A stretch of 64,000 nucleotides of DNA from HGM11368 sp051883395. Lineage in GTDB: Bacteria; Bacillota; Clostridia; Christensenellales; UBA3700. The notes below the pieces were generated by a model. The model ran no database searches. It saw only the letters and a program-made list of their open reading frames with translations, and was not told the origin of the DNA. The position numbers were made by a program, and so were the translations under genes. The stretch is taken from the NCBI GenBank assembly GCA_051883395.1, contig JBJETQ010000016.1, positions 1 through 64,000 on the forward strand, read 5' to 3'. How positions within the stretch are numbered: the stretch's first letter is position 1; each line of letters opens with the position of its first letter. Positions 1 to 8,342 of this stretch are shown here, one piece after another.

Positions 1-149
1 ACTACTCGATATTTTTATTACCTTTTTGGGTGATACAGATTTTCAACTGCAAGACGTGTCAAACCGATTGTCAGACGTGTCAATTTATAAAAAACGGAGC
101 GACTTTTCTGTCGCTCCGCAATGATTGGTGATTAACTTGCGATTGATGA
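1..149. other. Intergenic left edge with a direct repeat
   Basis: No gene is seen. The 11-base word agacgtgtcaa occurs at 52-62 and again at 73-83, a 21-bp spacing (two helical turns). On the minus strand each copy reads TTGACACGTCT and so contains a consensus -35 hexamer, but I find no convincing -10 at the right distance. It may be an operator for a gene beyond the left edge. Confidence 0.3.
95..118 (-). terminator. Intrinsic terminator of trpB2
   Basis: Perfect 9-bp stem (cggagcgac / gtcgctccg) with a 6-nt loop. On the minus strand it is followed by a run of six U. It lies 32 bp past the stop codon of the tryptophan synthase gene. Confidence 0.85.
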
Positions 150-1532
150 TTAAATCTTGTTTTGTGGAATATCAGGCAACGTTTCAAATCCCCTTTGCAA
201 ATCTTCGTCGGTAGGAATGTAATCTGACATTGTGCCGTCGAGATAAGAAGAATATGCCGTCATATCGAAATATCCCGTACCTGTCAAGCCAAAGAGAATC
301 TTCTTCTTTTCGCCCGTTTCTTTGCATTTGATAGCTTCGTCCATTGCCACTTTGATTGCGTGAGACGACTCAGGAGCAGGCAATGTTCCTTCGCATTTTG
401 CAAAGAAGGTTGCCGCCTTGAATACTTCCGTCTGCTCTACGCTCGTTGCTCTGAGATAGCCGTCGTGATAGAGTTTGGATACGATAGGACTCATGCCGTG
501 ATATCTCAAACCTCCAGCATGGTTTGGAGAAGGCATAAATCCGTTGCCGAGTGTGTACATTCTGAGCAGCGGCGTAATTTTACCAGTATCGCCAAAGTCG
601 TATGCATATCTGCCCCTTGTAAGAGAAGGACAAGATGCAGGTTCTACCGCAACAAAGTCAATATTGTTTTTACCTTCGATTTTGTCAGCCATAAACGGAG
701 CTATAAGACCGCCAAGGTTGGAGCCGCCGCCTGCGCAACCGATAATGATGTCGGGTTGAACGCCGATTTTGTCCATAGCTGCTTTGGCTTCCATACCCAC
801 GATAGACTGATGCAAAAGTACGTGGTCAAGCACGCTGCCAAGTACGTATCTGCAATTAGGCGTGGTGGTTGCAACTTCTATTGCTTCGCTGATTGCGCAA
901 CCCAAAGAGCCGCTGGTATCAGGATTTTCTGCGAGAATCTTTCTTCCTATCTCAGTAGTATCGGAAGGTGAAGGAACGACTCTTGCGCCATATGTCTGTA
1001 TTACAGCCTTGCGGTGTGGTTTTTGGTTGGCGGAACACTTTACCATAAATACGCTAAGGTCAAGTCCGTAAAAACCGCAAGCCATTGACAGAGCCGTACC
1101 CCATTGTCCTGCACCCGTCTCGGTAGTGAGATGAGTCAGACCTTGTTGTTTTGCATAATACGTCTGAGCTACTGCGCTGTTGAGTTTGTGAGAACCCGAC
1201 GTGTTCTGACCTTCAAACTTGTAGTAAATTTCTGCCGGAGTGCCGAGAGCTTTTTCGAGATGATATGCTCTGACAAGCGGAGAAGGTCTGTACAGTTTGA
1301 GAAACTCCTGAATTTCTTCCGGAATAGGAATAAGTCTGTCGGTAGTGTTGAGTTCCTGCTTTACCAATTCGTCGCAAAATACGTGTCTGAGATCTTCTGC
1401 GGTGCAAGGTTGGAGCGTTGCGGGATTGAGAAACGGATCGTGTTGCTCTTTCATCACCGCTTTGAGATTGAACCAATATTTTGGCATCTCCTCTTCGGTA
1501 AGATATGTCTTGTAAGGTATTTTATTTTTCAT
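150..1532 (-). CDS. trpB: Tryptophan synthase beta-like (TrpB2 type)
   Basis: PLP enzyme predicted to condense indole with L-serine to give L-tryptophan. At 460 residues it is longer than classical TrpB (about 400) and fits the TrpB2 subgroup, which often occurs without trpA next to it, as here. The PLP lysine is in GSHKLN (Lys116), the substrate loop is TETGAGQWG, and the phosphate-binding glycine loop is GCAGGGSNLGG near residue 267. The ATG follows an AGGAG ribosome site at a good distance. A consensus promoter, a 10-codon leader peptide with a Trp codon, and a terminator precede it, so its transcription is probably attenuated. TrpB2 proteins may also salvage indole or act on phosphoserine; substrate choice cannot be read from the sequence. 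Confidence 0.93.
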   Translation of the reverse strand: MKNKIPYKTYLTEEEMPKYWFNLKAVMKEQHDPFLNPATLQPCTAEDLRHVFCDELVKQELNTTDRLIPIPEEIQEFLKLYRPSPLVRAYHLEKALGTPAEIYYKFEGQNTSGSHKLNSAVAQTYYAKQQGLTHLTTETGAGQWGTALSMACGFYGLDLSVFMVKCSANQKPHRKAVIQTYGARVVPSPSDTTEIGRKILAENPDTSGSLGCAISEAIEVATTTPNCRYVLGSVLDHVLLHQSIVGMEAKAAMDKIGVQPDIIIGCAGGGSNLGGLIAPFMADKIEGKNNIDFVAVEPASCPSLTRGRYAYDFGDTGKITPLLRMYTLGNGFMPSPNHAGGLRYHGMSPIVSKLYHDGYLRATSVEQTEVFKAATFFAKCEGTLPAPESSHAIKVAMDEAIKCKETGEKKKILFGLTGTGYFDMTAYSSYLDGTMSDYIPTDEDLQRGFETLPDIPQNKI

Positions 1533-1606
1533 AATTAGTCTCCTGTTTTTATTAATATGTGTTGAGTTATCTGCATTTCAGATAAAGTTTTGCTAAAAAT
1601 TTGCAT

Positions 1607-1634
1607 AAAAAAATCGCTTGGAAAAACAAACGAT
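1607..1634 (-). terminator. Attenuator hairpin in trpB2 leader
   Basis: 8-bp stem with one G-U pair (minus strand ATCGTTTG / CAAGCGAT), a 6-nt loop and a run of seven U. It lies between a leader peptide and the trpB2 start and about 75 bp before the ATG, so it would stop transcription before the gene. This placement is typical of an attenuator. Confidence 0.7.
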
Positions 1635-1643
1635 ATTAAACGG

Positions 1644-1676
1644 CTAAAAACGCCAACGCATATTGTTGTTGTACAT
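1644..1676 (-). CDS. Candidate trp leader peptide MYNNNMRWRF
   Basis: A 10-codon open frame in the trpB2 leader. It has an AAGGAG ribosome site ten bases before its ATG, a single Trp codon at position 8 between two CGT Arg codons, and a TAG stop 10 nt before the attenuator stem. A ribosome stalled at the Trp codon, or arrested near the stop codon, would sit directly upstream of the hairpin. I did not find a clear antiterminator pairing partner, so the mechanism is open. Codon bias cannot be judged over ten codons. Confidence 0.6.
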   Translation of the reverse strand: MYNNNMRWRF

Positions 1677-1746
1677 ACTCTATACTCTCCTTGTCTGATC
1701 TATACTATTCTCAATCGACAACCCACTAGGGTTATCCGATACTACG

Positions 1747-1775
1747 ATTATATTCCCCTGCAAAATCTTTGTCAA
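1747..1775 (-). promoter_or_regulatory. Consensus sigma-A promoter of trpB2 leader
   Basis: TTGACA at 1770-1775 and TATAAT at 1747-1752 with a 17-bp spacer, both hexamers perfect. The predicted start near 1740 gives a leader of about 210 nt that contains the leader peptide and attenuator. Confidence 0.88.
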
Positions 1776-1831
1776 CGATTTTTATTCACTTTTTTATATT
1801 TTTGATTGCAAAAATACAGAAAAATCCGAAA

Positions 1832-2977
1832 TCAGCAAAACATAGCTATCAACATGCGTTGCATATCGGTATATGTTACGTTGTCATAGATGGCATTGTT
1901 GTTTTCGTCTTTACCTACGATATCGGCATTGTTGTCTTGATAATAACTGTCGCTTCCGCTCTGACCGTTGAGTTTGAGATACAAGTCGTTGAAGAAATCG
2001 CCTATCGAATCAAATGCCGTATATTGCGACCAGAACTCCCTTTTTCTCTGAGCGTCGGCTTGCGCAACCGCAGGCAGAGAACGTGCCGATACAAGGTTTG
2101 AATTGTTGCTGAAAATCAATGCCAAATTGAAATAATAATAGGCGTTGAGATATCCGCAATACTGCAAATAATCGTCGTCGGACGTAATGAGAACGTAGAC
2201 GGCTACAAGATTGGCGTCGCTCTCACGCATTACTCCCGTAGTATGGGCAAGTTCGTGCGCCATAGCAAAAGCTATATCCGTATAAGGGGCGTACTTGTTG
2301 ACTGTGGCTTCTCCAAAAGGCATAAAGGTAATGCCTACGATATGAGTCTGGCTCATAATGCCGCTGAAAGCAGCTGCTTTGACGCTTTTGCCGCCTGAGC
2401 CGAAATAATTTTTATCGAGTCTGTCGAACTGACGGGATATTATGTCAGACAATTGGTCAAAGTCGTAAGGACAGACAGAAGCGCCAGTATCGTCTACCGA
2501 TATTTTCTGACTGACCTGATAAAACCTGTTGTCAAAGTTTTGCGCACTATCCGCAACCATCGACGAAGTAATGAGCGAATTGTCGACGTCGGGCAGCGGC
2601 GGACTCTTTCTCGAATATGCGACCGTAGCGGTGGAAACGTAGACGTTGGCTATGACCATTGCAGCTACTGCGGTACTCAAAAACAATCTGCCTGCCTTGA
2701 AATACTTCTTTTTGCACAGCAGAACAATGCAAGTCGTCAGAATTGCGACAAGAGCCGCAACTACAAAAAAACAGCACCATTCAAACAGACTAAACGGCAG
2801 ATAAGAAACCAATCTGCCCAATCCGTCGCTAAAAAGTCTGCCCCACGTAGTCGTAATTGCTTCTGCAATATTTCTGTCTGTGGCAAGGAGAACAAAAATA
2901 AGACAAATCAAAATTAGCGACAACAAAATTGCCGTAAGCCTGAGAAGTAAAATCGTTTGTTTGTCTCTCTCATGCAT
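1832..2977 (-). CDS. DUF3810 family membrane zinc protease-like protein
   Basis: 381 residues. Three hydrophobic segments lie near residues 10-32, 60-88 and 96-116. A soluble domain follows, with HELAH at 241-245 and a downstream glutamate (RESDAN, E252), the arrangement of a gluzincin-like zinc metallopeptidase. DUF3810 proteins carry this motif but I know of no characterised substrate. The large domain probably lies outside the membrane. The gene stands alone between spoIVA-side genes and the trpB2 leader. It could be a cell-wall or sporulation-related protease, but nothing here decides that. Confidence 0.8.
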   Translation of the reverse strand: MHERDKQTILLLRLTAILLSLILICLIFVLLATDRNIAEAITTTWGRLFSDGLGRLVSYLPFSLFEWCCFFVVAALVAILTTCIVLLCKKKYFKAGRLFLSTAVAAMVIANVYVSTATVAYSRKSPPLPDVDNSLITSSMVADSAQNFDNRFYQVSQKISVDDTGASVCPYDFDQLSDIISRQFDRLDKNYFGSGGKSVKAAAFSGIMSQTHIVGITFMPFGEATVNKYAPYTDIAFAMAHELAHTTGVMRESDANLVAVYVLITSDDDYLQYCGYLNAYYYFNLALIFSNNSNLVSARSLPAVAQADAQRKREFWSQYTAFDSIGDFFNDLYLKLNGQSGSDSYYQDNNADIVGKDENNNAIYDNVTYTDMQRMLIAMFC

Positions 2978-3030
2978 AGCTTAATTATAGCCTTTTAAAA
3001 ATAATAATGCAACATCTGATTTTGCAAAAA

Positions 3031-3050
3031 AGCCGAAGATAACTTCGGCT
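3031..3050 (-). terminator. Intrinsic terminator after the Cys/Pro-rich gene
   Basis: 8-bp stem (agccgaag / cttcggct), 4-nt loop, followed on the minus strand by six U. It lies 11 bp past the stop of the gene at 3062. Confidence 0.85.
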
Positions 3051-3061
3051 TGATTTTATTG

Positions 3062-3280
3062 TTATTTGTCCGACCTTGGACGACGACAACACTCGCCTAT
3101 CAAGGTCAAAAGAAGATAAGTCTGTAAAAAGTTGTCACAACCGCCGTGGCAAGATGGTCTTGGCGGTGGTGGCGGACAACGACCGCAATCTGGTCTACGT
3201 CCGCAGTCGTTGCATCTGTCCCGCCCATGCTCAGGCGGACGGCAATCGCTGCATCTCGGTCTGTACGGGTGCTTTTTCAT
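3062..3280 (-). CDS. Cys/Pro-rich small protein next to spoIVA
   Basis: 72 residues with repeated CxxC pairs (CSDC, CNDC, CGRC), a polyproline run, then a short hydrophobic stretch (FLQTYLLLTLIGE) and a final CC. A strong GGAGGAG ribosome site precedes the ATG, and a dedicated terminator follows, so this is a real gene. The intergenic region to spoIVA contains CATATAAT at 3304-3311 (minus), which fits either a sigma-A -10 or a mother-cell CATAnnnT box. Its composition and position suggest a spore-coat or inner-coat morphogenetic component. I do not recognise a named family. Confidence 0.7.
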   Translation of the reverse strand: MKKHPYRPRCSDCRPPEHGRDRCNDCGRRPDCGRCPPPPPRPSCHGGCDNFLQTYLLLTLIGECCRRPRSDK

Positions 3281-3316
3281 AACTCCTCCTCACAGCCCCG
3301 TACATTATATGCCGAT

Positions 3317-4792
3317 TTACAACAGTATGCACACTACGCCGCCCTTGCCTTCGTTGACTATCTTGGTAACGGTTCTGCGGAGTTTGTCTCGGGCGTCCTG
3401 TGGCATATTGCCGAGCTTGGAACCGATATTCTCTTTTGCCAGCGTATCCAGAGTTTTGCCGAGCATATTGGTCTTCCACAGTTCCATTGCGTCTTCGCCA
3501 AAGTCCTGCAACCACGTTTTGAGTATCTCCTCGTTTTGCGCTTCGCTGCCGATAATTGGATTGACTTCTGCGTCTACGTCAACTTTCATAATATGCAAAG
3601 CAGGCGCTTTGGCTTTCAATTTTACACCGTACCTGCTACCACGTCTGACTATCTCAGGCGGTTGCAGCTGCATATCTTCTACTCCCGGCATTACTATACC
3701 ATAGCCGTAATTGTCCACGTCTTCCAACGCCGATTTGATTCGGTCAAACTCCGACTTGGCTCCCGCAAGCTCTTTGATATAAGATATAAGCACAAATTCG
3801 TCGGCAATATCCACTCCGCTCTGTTCTGACAAAACCTTATAAAACAACTGGTCTTTCGGTTGAAGCGAAAGCGTACAAGTTCCTGTTCCGTAATCAACGT
3901 TGAGCTGAGCGCCGTTGAGATATTCATCTTCGTCAAACAGGTTTTTGAGCATATCGCAATCTTTCATTTTGGACACCTGTGTTGAGATTTCCGTCATTTT
4001 GGAGATGATATGATTGATAATTTCGCTGTTTCTAGGCAAAGCCTGCAACCAATTAGGCATCTGTGCTTCTATGAGTCTGACAGGAAACTCCTGCAATACT
4101 CCTTCCAACAGTTGAGCCATATCGTCGGCATTCATTTCCAATACGTTTTTGAGTATTACGCAGCAACCGTACTTTTCTTTGAGCTGGTCTCTAAGTCTCT
4201 TGCTCTCGCTGTCGTTAGGATTTTTACAATTGAGCAGAATAACAAACGGTTTGCCGCTTGCTTTGACGTCATTGACTACCTTTTCTTCGCTCTCCACGTA
4301 ATCTTTGCGGTCTATTCCGCTGATTGAACCGTCGGTAGTAACCACAACTCCGATAGTAGAATGGTCGTTGATAACCTTTTTGGTACCGAGCGTAGCCGCC
4401 TTGTCAAATTCCATTTCTTCGTCGCTCCACGGAGTGGTTACCATTCTTGCTTTGCCCATCTCGTCAAGTCCTACAGCCCCCTTGATAGGATAACCAACGC
4501 AATCGACAAGTCTTATGCTTGCGCCGTCTCCGTCGCCAAGCGAAATCTTTTCTCCCATCTCAGGCACAAACTTGGGTTGGGTGGTCATAATCGTCTTGCC
4601 GTCGGCAGATTGCGGCAGTTCGTCGATTATTCTCTGTTTGCGATGATTGTCCTCTATTTCCGGCAAAACCAACGTCTGCATAAATCTGCTGATAAACGAA
4701 GATTTACCCACTCTTACAGGACCTACAACTCCTATATAAATGTCGCCGTCGGTACGAGTGGCAATGTCCTGATAAAGGTCGAATTTATCCAT
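3317..4792 (-). CDS. spoIVA: Stage IV sporulation protein A, coat ATPase
   Basis: 491 residues, matching the usual length of about 492. SpoIVA is the ATP-hydrolysing protein that polymerises on the forespore outer membrane as the base of the coat. The P-loop is GPVRVGKSS near residues 23-31. The family blocks MTTQPKFVPE, RLVDCVGY and TTDGSI follow, and the C-terminus ends in GGVVCILL like the membrane-anchoring tail of the family. I start at the ATG at 4792 with GGAGGG just upstream; the longer frame begins at a TTG that overlaps this ribosome site. A possible mother-cell -10 (CATATATT) lies at 4841-4848. Confidence 0.96.
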   Translation of the reverse strand: MDKFDLYQDIATRTDGDIYIGVVGPVRVGKSSFISRFMQTLVLPEIEDNHRKQRIIDELPQSADGKTIMTTQPKFVPEMGEKISLGDGDGASIRLVDCVGYPIKGAVGLDEMGKARMVTTPWSDEEMEFDKAATLGTKKVINDHSTIGVVVTTDGSISGIDRKDYVESEEKVVNDVKASGKPFVILLNCKNPNDSESKRLRDQLKEKYGCCVILKNVLEMNADDMAQLLEGVLQEFPVRLIEAQMPNWLQALPRNSEIINHIISKMTEISTQVSKMKDCDMLKNLFDEDEYLNGAQLNVDYGTGTCTLSLQPKDQLFYKVLSEQSGVDIADEFVLISYIKELAGAKSEFDRIKSALEDVDNYGYGIVMPGVEDMQLQPPEIVRRGSRYGVKLKAKAPALHIMKVDVDAEVNPIIGSEAQNEEILKTWLQDFGEDAMELWKTNMLGKTLDTLAKENIGSKLGNMPQDARDKLRRTVTKIVNEGKGGVVCILL

Positions 4793-4840
4793 ATATCCCT
4801 CCAAATATCTTGTTCCCTAAATATTATGACGTCAAGTCTG

Positions 4841-4848
4841 AATATATG
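4841..4848 (-). promoter_or_regulatory. Possible sigma-E -10 box upstream of spoIVA
   Basis: CATATATT fits the CATAnnnT core of mother-cell promoters. A loose -35 (GGTTATT, 5 of 7) lies 13 bp upstream. spoIVA is sigma-E controlled in known spore formers, which is the main support; the match itself is weak. Confidence 0.3.
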
Positions 4849-4902
4849 CTATCCGACAAAAAATAACCATTATTCAATGATACTTATATCGACAATAAAA
4901 AA

Positions 4903-4922
4903 GCGCAACCCGACGGTTGCGC
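4903..4922 (-). terminator. Intrinsic terminator of hydrogenase operon
   Basis: 8-bp GC-rich stem (gcgcaacc / ggttgcgc), 4-nt loop, followed on the minus strand by six U, 20 bp past the hydrogenase stop. Confidence 0.88.
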
Positions 4923-4942
4923 CTAAAATATAATATAATCGC

Positions 4943-6478
4943 TCAATCATTTGTCAAATCCGCAGCCGGTTGTGCGGACTTGTCGTTGTCGCAGACTTCT
5001 TCGGGGAGTTGCTTGGAAAATCCTTCTCCGTTCTTGTCAAAACTTTGCTGATAGAGTTTGACTGCCCTTTCTATGTCCTTATGCTCGGCACTCATACTAT
5101 ACTTGTCTATATCCATTATATTTTTCATGTCGTGATGCAGACACAATGCTCCGTTAAGACAACCGCCGTCGCACGCCATACCTTCAAAAAAGTTTTCAGT
5201 AGCACGTCCGAGTTTGAGTTTGAGCAATCCTGCTCTGCATTCGTCTATTCCGCTCATTGCAAGCGGTTTGACGTCGTTGACGCCCATAGAAGCCGCAATC
5301 GAGATGACGTCGTGAGCTATGCCGCCGCTCTTGGCAAATACTCTGCCAAAAAACGAGCCGTCGTTGATAGCCGTTTCTTCCAGTTCGGTAAGCTCTATAT
5401 CTCTTGCATCCAAAAAGGCTTGAAGTTCTTCAAAAGATATTACGCAATCAACCGCTCCTTGCGTTTTGTAGAGTCGGAATTCGAGTTTTTTGCTTGTGCA
5501 AGGTCCGATAAATATCGTCTTGGCGGTAGGCTCCATTCTTTTGATAAGTTGAGCGGTCTCGACCATAGGAGAAACCGAACTCGATACGTATTGTTTAAGC
5601 TCAGGAAAATTCTTTTCGATAAACATGACGAAAGACGGACAGCATGACGTGGTCATCAATCCCTTTTCCTTGAATTCTTGCGCTTCTTTATGCAAAGTAA
5701 TATCTGCGCCGAGCGCTGCTTCTACCACGTCGGCAAATCCGAGCTTTTTGATGCCTGTGATTACCTGTCCCAGCTTGGCGTGTTTGAATTGACTGGCAAT
5801 TGCAGGAGCTACGATTGCGTAGACCTTGTATTCTTTGTTGCCCTTGGAATTGTTGAGAATATCGATTGCATTGAGAATAAGCGATTTGTCGACAATCGCA
5901 CCGAAAGGACATTGATATACGCACGCACCGCAAGCAATACATTTGGAATTGTCTATCTGTGCCTTATTATGTTCGTCCATCGATATAGCCTTGACCTTGC
6001 AACTTTGCACGCAAGGACGGTGTTGGTCGATGATGGCGTTGTAAGGACACGCTTTGGCACACCTGCCGCATCTGATACATTTGTCCATATCTATAACGGG
6101 CTTGTTGTCTACTATGGTGATTGCGTCCTTAGGGCAACTCTCCTTACACTTATGCACTATGCAACCACGGCAAGCAGGTGTGATGTACATACCGCTGATA
6201 GGACACTCGTCGCAAGCCACGTCGATAACTTCCACAATATTTGGATTGGACTTGTCGCCGCCCAGAGCCATCTTGATTCTTTCCTGTACGATTGCTCTTT
6301 CTTTGTATATGCAGCATCTCATAGTCGCCTTAGGTCCGGGTGAAATAATCTTAGGAATATCTACGTAAATATCAGACATATCGCCCTTGTCGTATGCCTT
6401 TATCATTTCTTTGAGTACCTTGTATTTGAGATACTGAACCTTTGTATCGAATTTGCTGACTACATTGTTCGTCGCCAT
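4943..6478 (-). CDS. Monomeric [FeFe] hydrogenase, group B-like
   Basis: 511 residues, probably cytoplasmic. The N-terminal half carries several cysteine clusters (CDECP, CRGC, CIRCGRCAKACP, CIACGACVYQCP) that would bind [4Fe-4S] centres. The H-cluster motifs follow: L1 TTSCCPSF, L2 GPCTSKKLE and L3 EGMACDGGC. L1 has Phe in place of the Trp of group A TSCCPxW, and L2 has Gly in place of Met, both as I recall for group B enzymes. It should interconvert protons and H2 with a reduced carrier, but the direction and partner are not evident. No HydE, F or G maturase is in the window. The start overlaps the YfcE stop (TAATG), and an aminotransferase leads the operon. Confidence 0.85.
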   Translation of the reverse strand: MATNNVVSKFDTKVQYLKYKVLKEMIKAYDKGDMSDIYVDIPKIISPGPKATMRCCIYKERAIVQERIKMALGGDKSNPNIVEVIDVACDECPISGMYITPACRGCIVHKCKESCPKDAITIVDNKPVIDMDKCIRCGRCAKACPYNAIIDQHRPCVQSCKVKAISMDEHNKAQIDNSKCIACGACVYQCPFGAIVDKSLILNAIDILNNSKGNKEYKVYAIVAPAIASQFKHAKLGQVITGIKKLGFADVVEAALGADITLHKEAQEFKEKGLMTTSCCPSFVMFIEKNFPELKQYVSSSVSPMVETAQLIKRMEPTAKTIFIGPCTSKKLEFRLYKTQGAVDCVISFEELQAFLDARDIELTELEETAINDGSFFGRVFAKSGGIAHDVISIAASMGVNDVKPLAMSGIDECRAGLLKLKLGRATENFFEGMACDGGCLNGALCLHHDMKNIMDIDKYSMSAEHKDIERAVKLYQQSFDKNGEGFSKQLPEEVCDNDKSAQPAADLTND

Positions 6479-7020
6479 TATTTTATTTCCTTTGTATCTA
6501 ATATTTGATTGGTCGATAAATCTTTGAGCGTAATAACGTTGTTCTCAACAATGAGATAGCCGTGCGGTTGACCTTCCTTAGGCAACGACGCCGAACTCGG
6601 ATTGGCTATCACAACGCCGTTTTTGCGGACGATAAAGCCTTGATGAAAATGTCCGTAGACCATAACGTCGCATCTTACACTCGCCATATTGTCTATGTTG
6701 TGAACGTGTCCGTGAGTGGCAAATACCTTGATGCCGTCCACGTCAACCATCGCTGTCGCAACGAAGGTAAAATCGGAAATCATCTGGTCTACTTCGCTGT
6801 CGCAATTACCCTTGACGACAATGAGTTTGTCAGCCATGGAATTGAGAACTTCAGCCACCTTCATAGGCGCATATTCCTGCGGAAAAGGATTGCGTGGTCC
6901 GTGATTGTATATATCACCGAGCAACAAAAGAATATCTGCCCTTTCTCTCTCAAAGCACTCTTTGATGAGTTTGGCATAATGATAAGAACCGTGTATGTCA
7001 GACGCTATAAACAGTTTCAT
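6478..7020 (-). CDS. YfcE/MJ0936-type metallophosphodiesterase
   Basis: 180 residues, the usual size for this family of small cytoplasmic phosphodiesterases. Metal-binding motifs are in order: DIHG near the N-terminus, GDIYNHG, GNCD, THGH and GHFH. The family hydrolyses model phosphodiesters; physiological substrates are mostly unknown. It sits one base after the aminotransferase stop and overlaps the hydrogenase start, so it is translated from the same message. Confidence 0.88.
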   Translation of the reverse strand: MKLFIASDIHGSYHYAKLIKECFERERADILLLLGDIYNHGPRNPFPQEYAPMKVAEVLNSMADKLIVVKGNCDSEVDQMISDFTFVATAMVDVDGIKVFATHGHVHNIDNMASVRCDVMVYGHFHQGFIVRKNGVVIANPSSASLPKEGQPHGYLIVENNVITLKDLSTNQILDTKEIK

Positions 7021-7021
7021 T

Positions 7022-8287
7022 TTACAACTCCAAAAGCTTTTCCAGTACAGCCACTTTGACGCAACATACCAATATTCTTACAGCAACGGCAAGGTCGCTG
7101 TCAGAAGTAAAGGTAGGCGCAATACGCAAAGTTTTGTCTTCGTCGTCCACTCCGTATGGGAAAGGAGCGCCGGCAGGAGTTATCGTCAAACCTGCCTTCT
7201 TGCACAATTCGCCCACTCTCGAAGCACAACCCGGATAGGTGTCGAGCGTAATAAAATATCCGCCCTTAGGATTGGTCCAACTGCACACTCCGCTGTCTGA
7301 GCCAAAGTTTTCTTCAAATGCGTTGATTACCGTATCGAATTTTGGCTTGATGACCTGCATTTGCTTTTTCATAATCTCGGCGATATTGTCTACGTCTTTG
7401 AGATACAGATAGTGCATATATTGCGAAACCTTGTTGTAGCTGATTGTCTGATAAGTCAGATGAGACAAAATATCCTTGACGTTCTTTTCACTTGTTGCAA
7501 TACAAGCCACGCCAGCCCCTGCAAAAGTAATTTTTGAAGTAGATGTAAATTCATATACTCTGTCTTCGTTACCCGCTTCTATACACGCTTCCATGATGTT
7601 TTTGAGTACGTCAGGCGTATCGGTCAACTCGTGTACGCAATAGGCATTGTCCCAGAAAATGCGGAAGTCGTCTGCCTTGGTCTTCATATTGGCAAGACGA
7701 GTTACTACTTCGTCGCTATAAGTTATTCCCGTAGGATTGCTATATTTAGGCACGCACCACATACCTTTGATGGACTCGTCGTTGGCAACCAGCTTTTCTA
7801 CCAAATCCATATTAGGACCGTTGTCGTCCATATTGACGCTGAGCATCTCTATTCCAAAATGTTGGAGTATGCCGAAATGTCTGTCATAGCCCGGTACGGG
7901 ACAAATGAATTTGATAGGAGAAGAATTCCATGGTTTGCCGCCGCAAACGCCGAATTGGAGATTGCGTTGAACGGTATCGTACATGAGATTGAGACTGGAA
8001 CTGCCGCCCACTATTACGTTTTGCGGTTTTACTCCCAGCATCTCGGCAAAGAGTTCTCTCATCTCAGGTATGCCTTCCAGCATTCCGTAGTTGCGATAGC
8101 TCTTAGGCATGGCTTTGAGTTGCTCCGCCATGTCTAGCATAGGCATAGCAATATCGAGCTGCTCGTTGCATGGCTTACCTCTTGCTATGTCAACCTTGTT
8201 GCCTTCCGCAACGATTGCGTCGTAATTTTTTCTTTCTTGTTCCAGATAAGCGTTTAGCTCTTCCTTGGTCAATTGCAAATAATTCAT
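7022..8287 (-). CDS. Aminotransferase, type Ic aspartate aminotransferase-like
   Basis: 421 residues of fold-type I PLP enzyme. It resembles the PF12897-type aspartate aminotransferases (IARGKPCNEQLD near the N-terminus, GSSSLNLMYD, KYSNPTG, FWDNAY, and the PLP lysine in STSKITFAGAG). It would transfer an amino group between aspartate or glutamate and 2-oxo acids. The ATG at 8287 has AAGGAG at the right distance; a longer frame begins at 8317 but lacks a ribosome site. It is the first gene of an operon with the phosphodiesterase and the [FeFe] hydrogenase. Confidence 0.82.
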   Translation of the reverse strand: MNYLQLTKEELNAYLEQERKNYDAIVAEGNKVDIARGKPCNEQLDIAMPMLDMAEQLKAMPKSYRNYGMLEGIPEMRELFAEMLGVKPQNVIVGGSSSLNLMYDTVQRNLQFGVCGGKPWNSSPIKFICPVPGYDRHFGILQHFGIEMLSVNMDDNGPNMDLVEKLVANDESIKGMWCVPKYSNPTGITYSDEVVTRLANMKTKADDFRIFWDNAYCVHELTDTPDVLKNIMEACIEAGNEDRVYEFTSTSKITFAGAGVACIATSEKNVKDILSHLTYQTISYNKVSQYMHYLYLKDVDNIAEIMKKQMQVIKPKFDTVINAFEENFGSDSGVCSWTNPKGGYFITLDTYPGCASRVGELCKKAGLTITPAGAPFPYGVDDEDKTLRIAPTFTSDSDLAVAVRILVCCVKVAVLEKLLEL

Positions 8288-8307
8288 ATCTACTCCTTTC
8301 GTCGATA

Positions 8308-8336
8308 ATTCTAACACATCGTTAACTGATTAACAA
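8308..8336 (-). promoter_or_regulatory. Putative promoter of aminotransferase-hydrogenase operon
   Basis: TTGTTA at 8331-8336, 17-bp spacer, TAGAAT at 8308-8313. The 55-bp gap after der has no obvious terminator, so readthrough from der is also possible. Confidence 0.5.
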
Positions 8337-8342
8337 CTAAAA

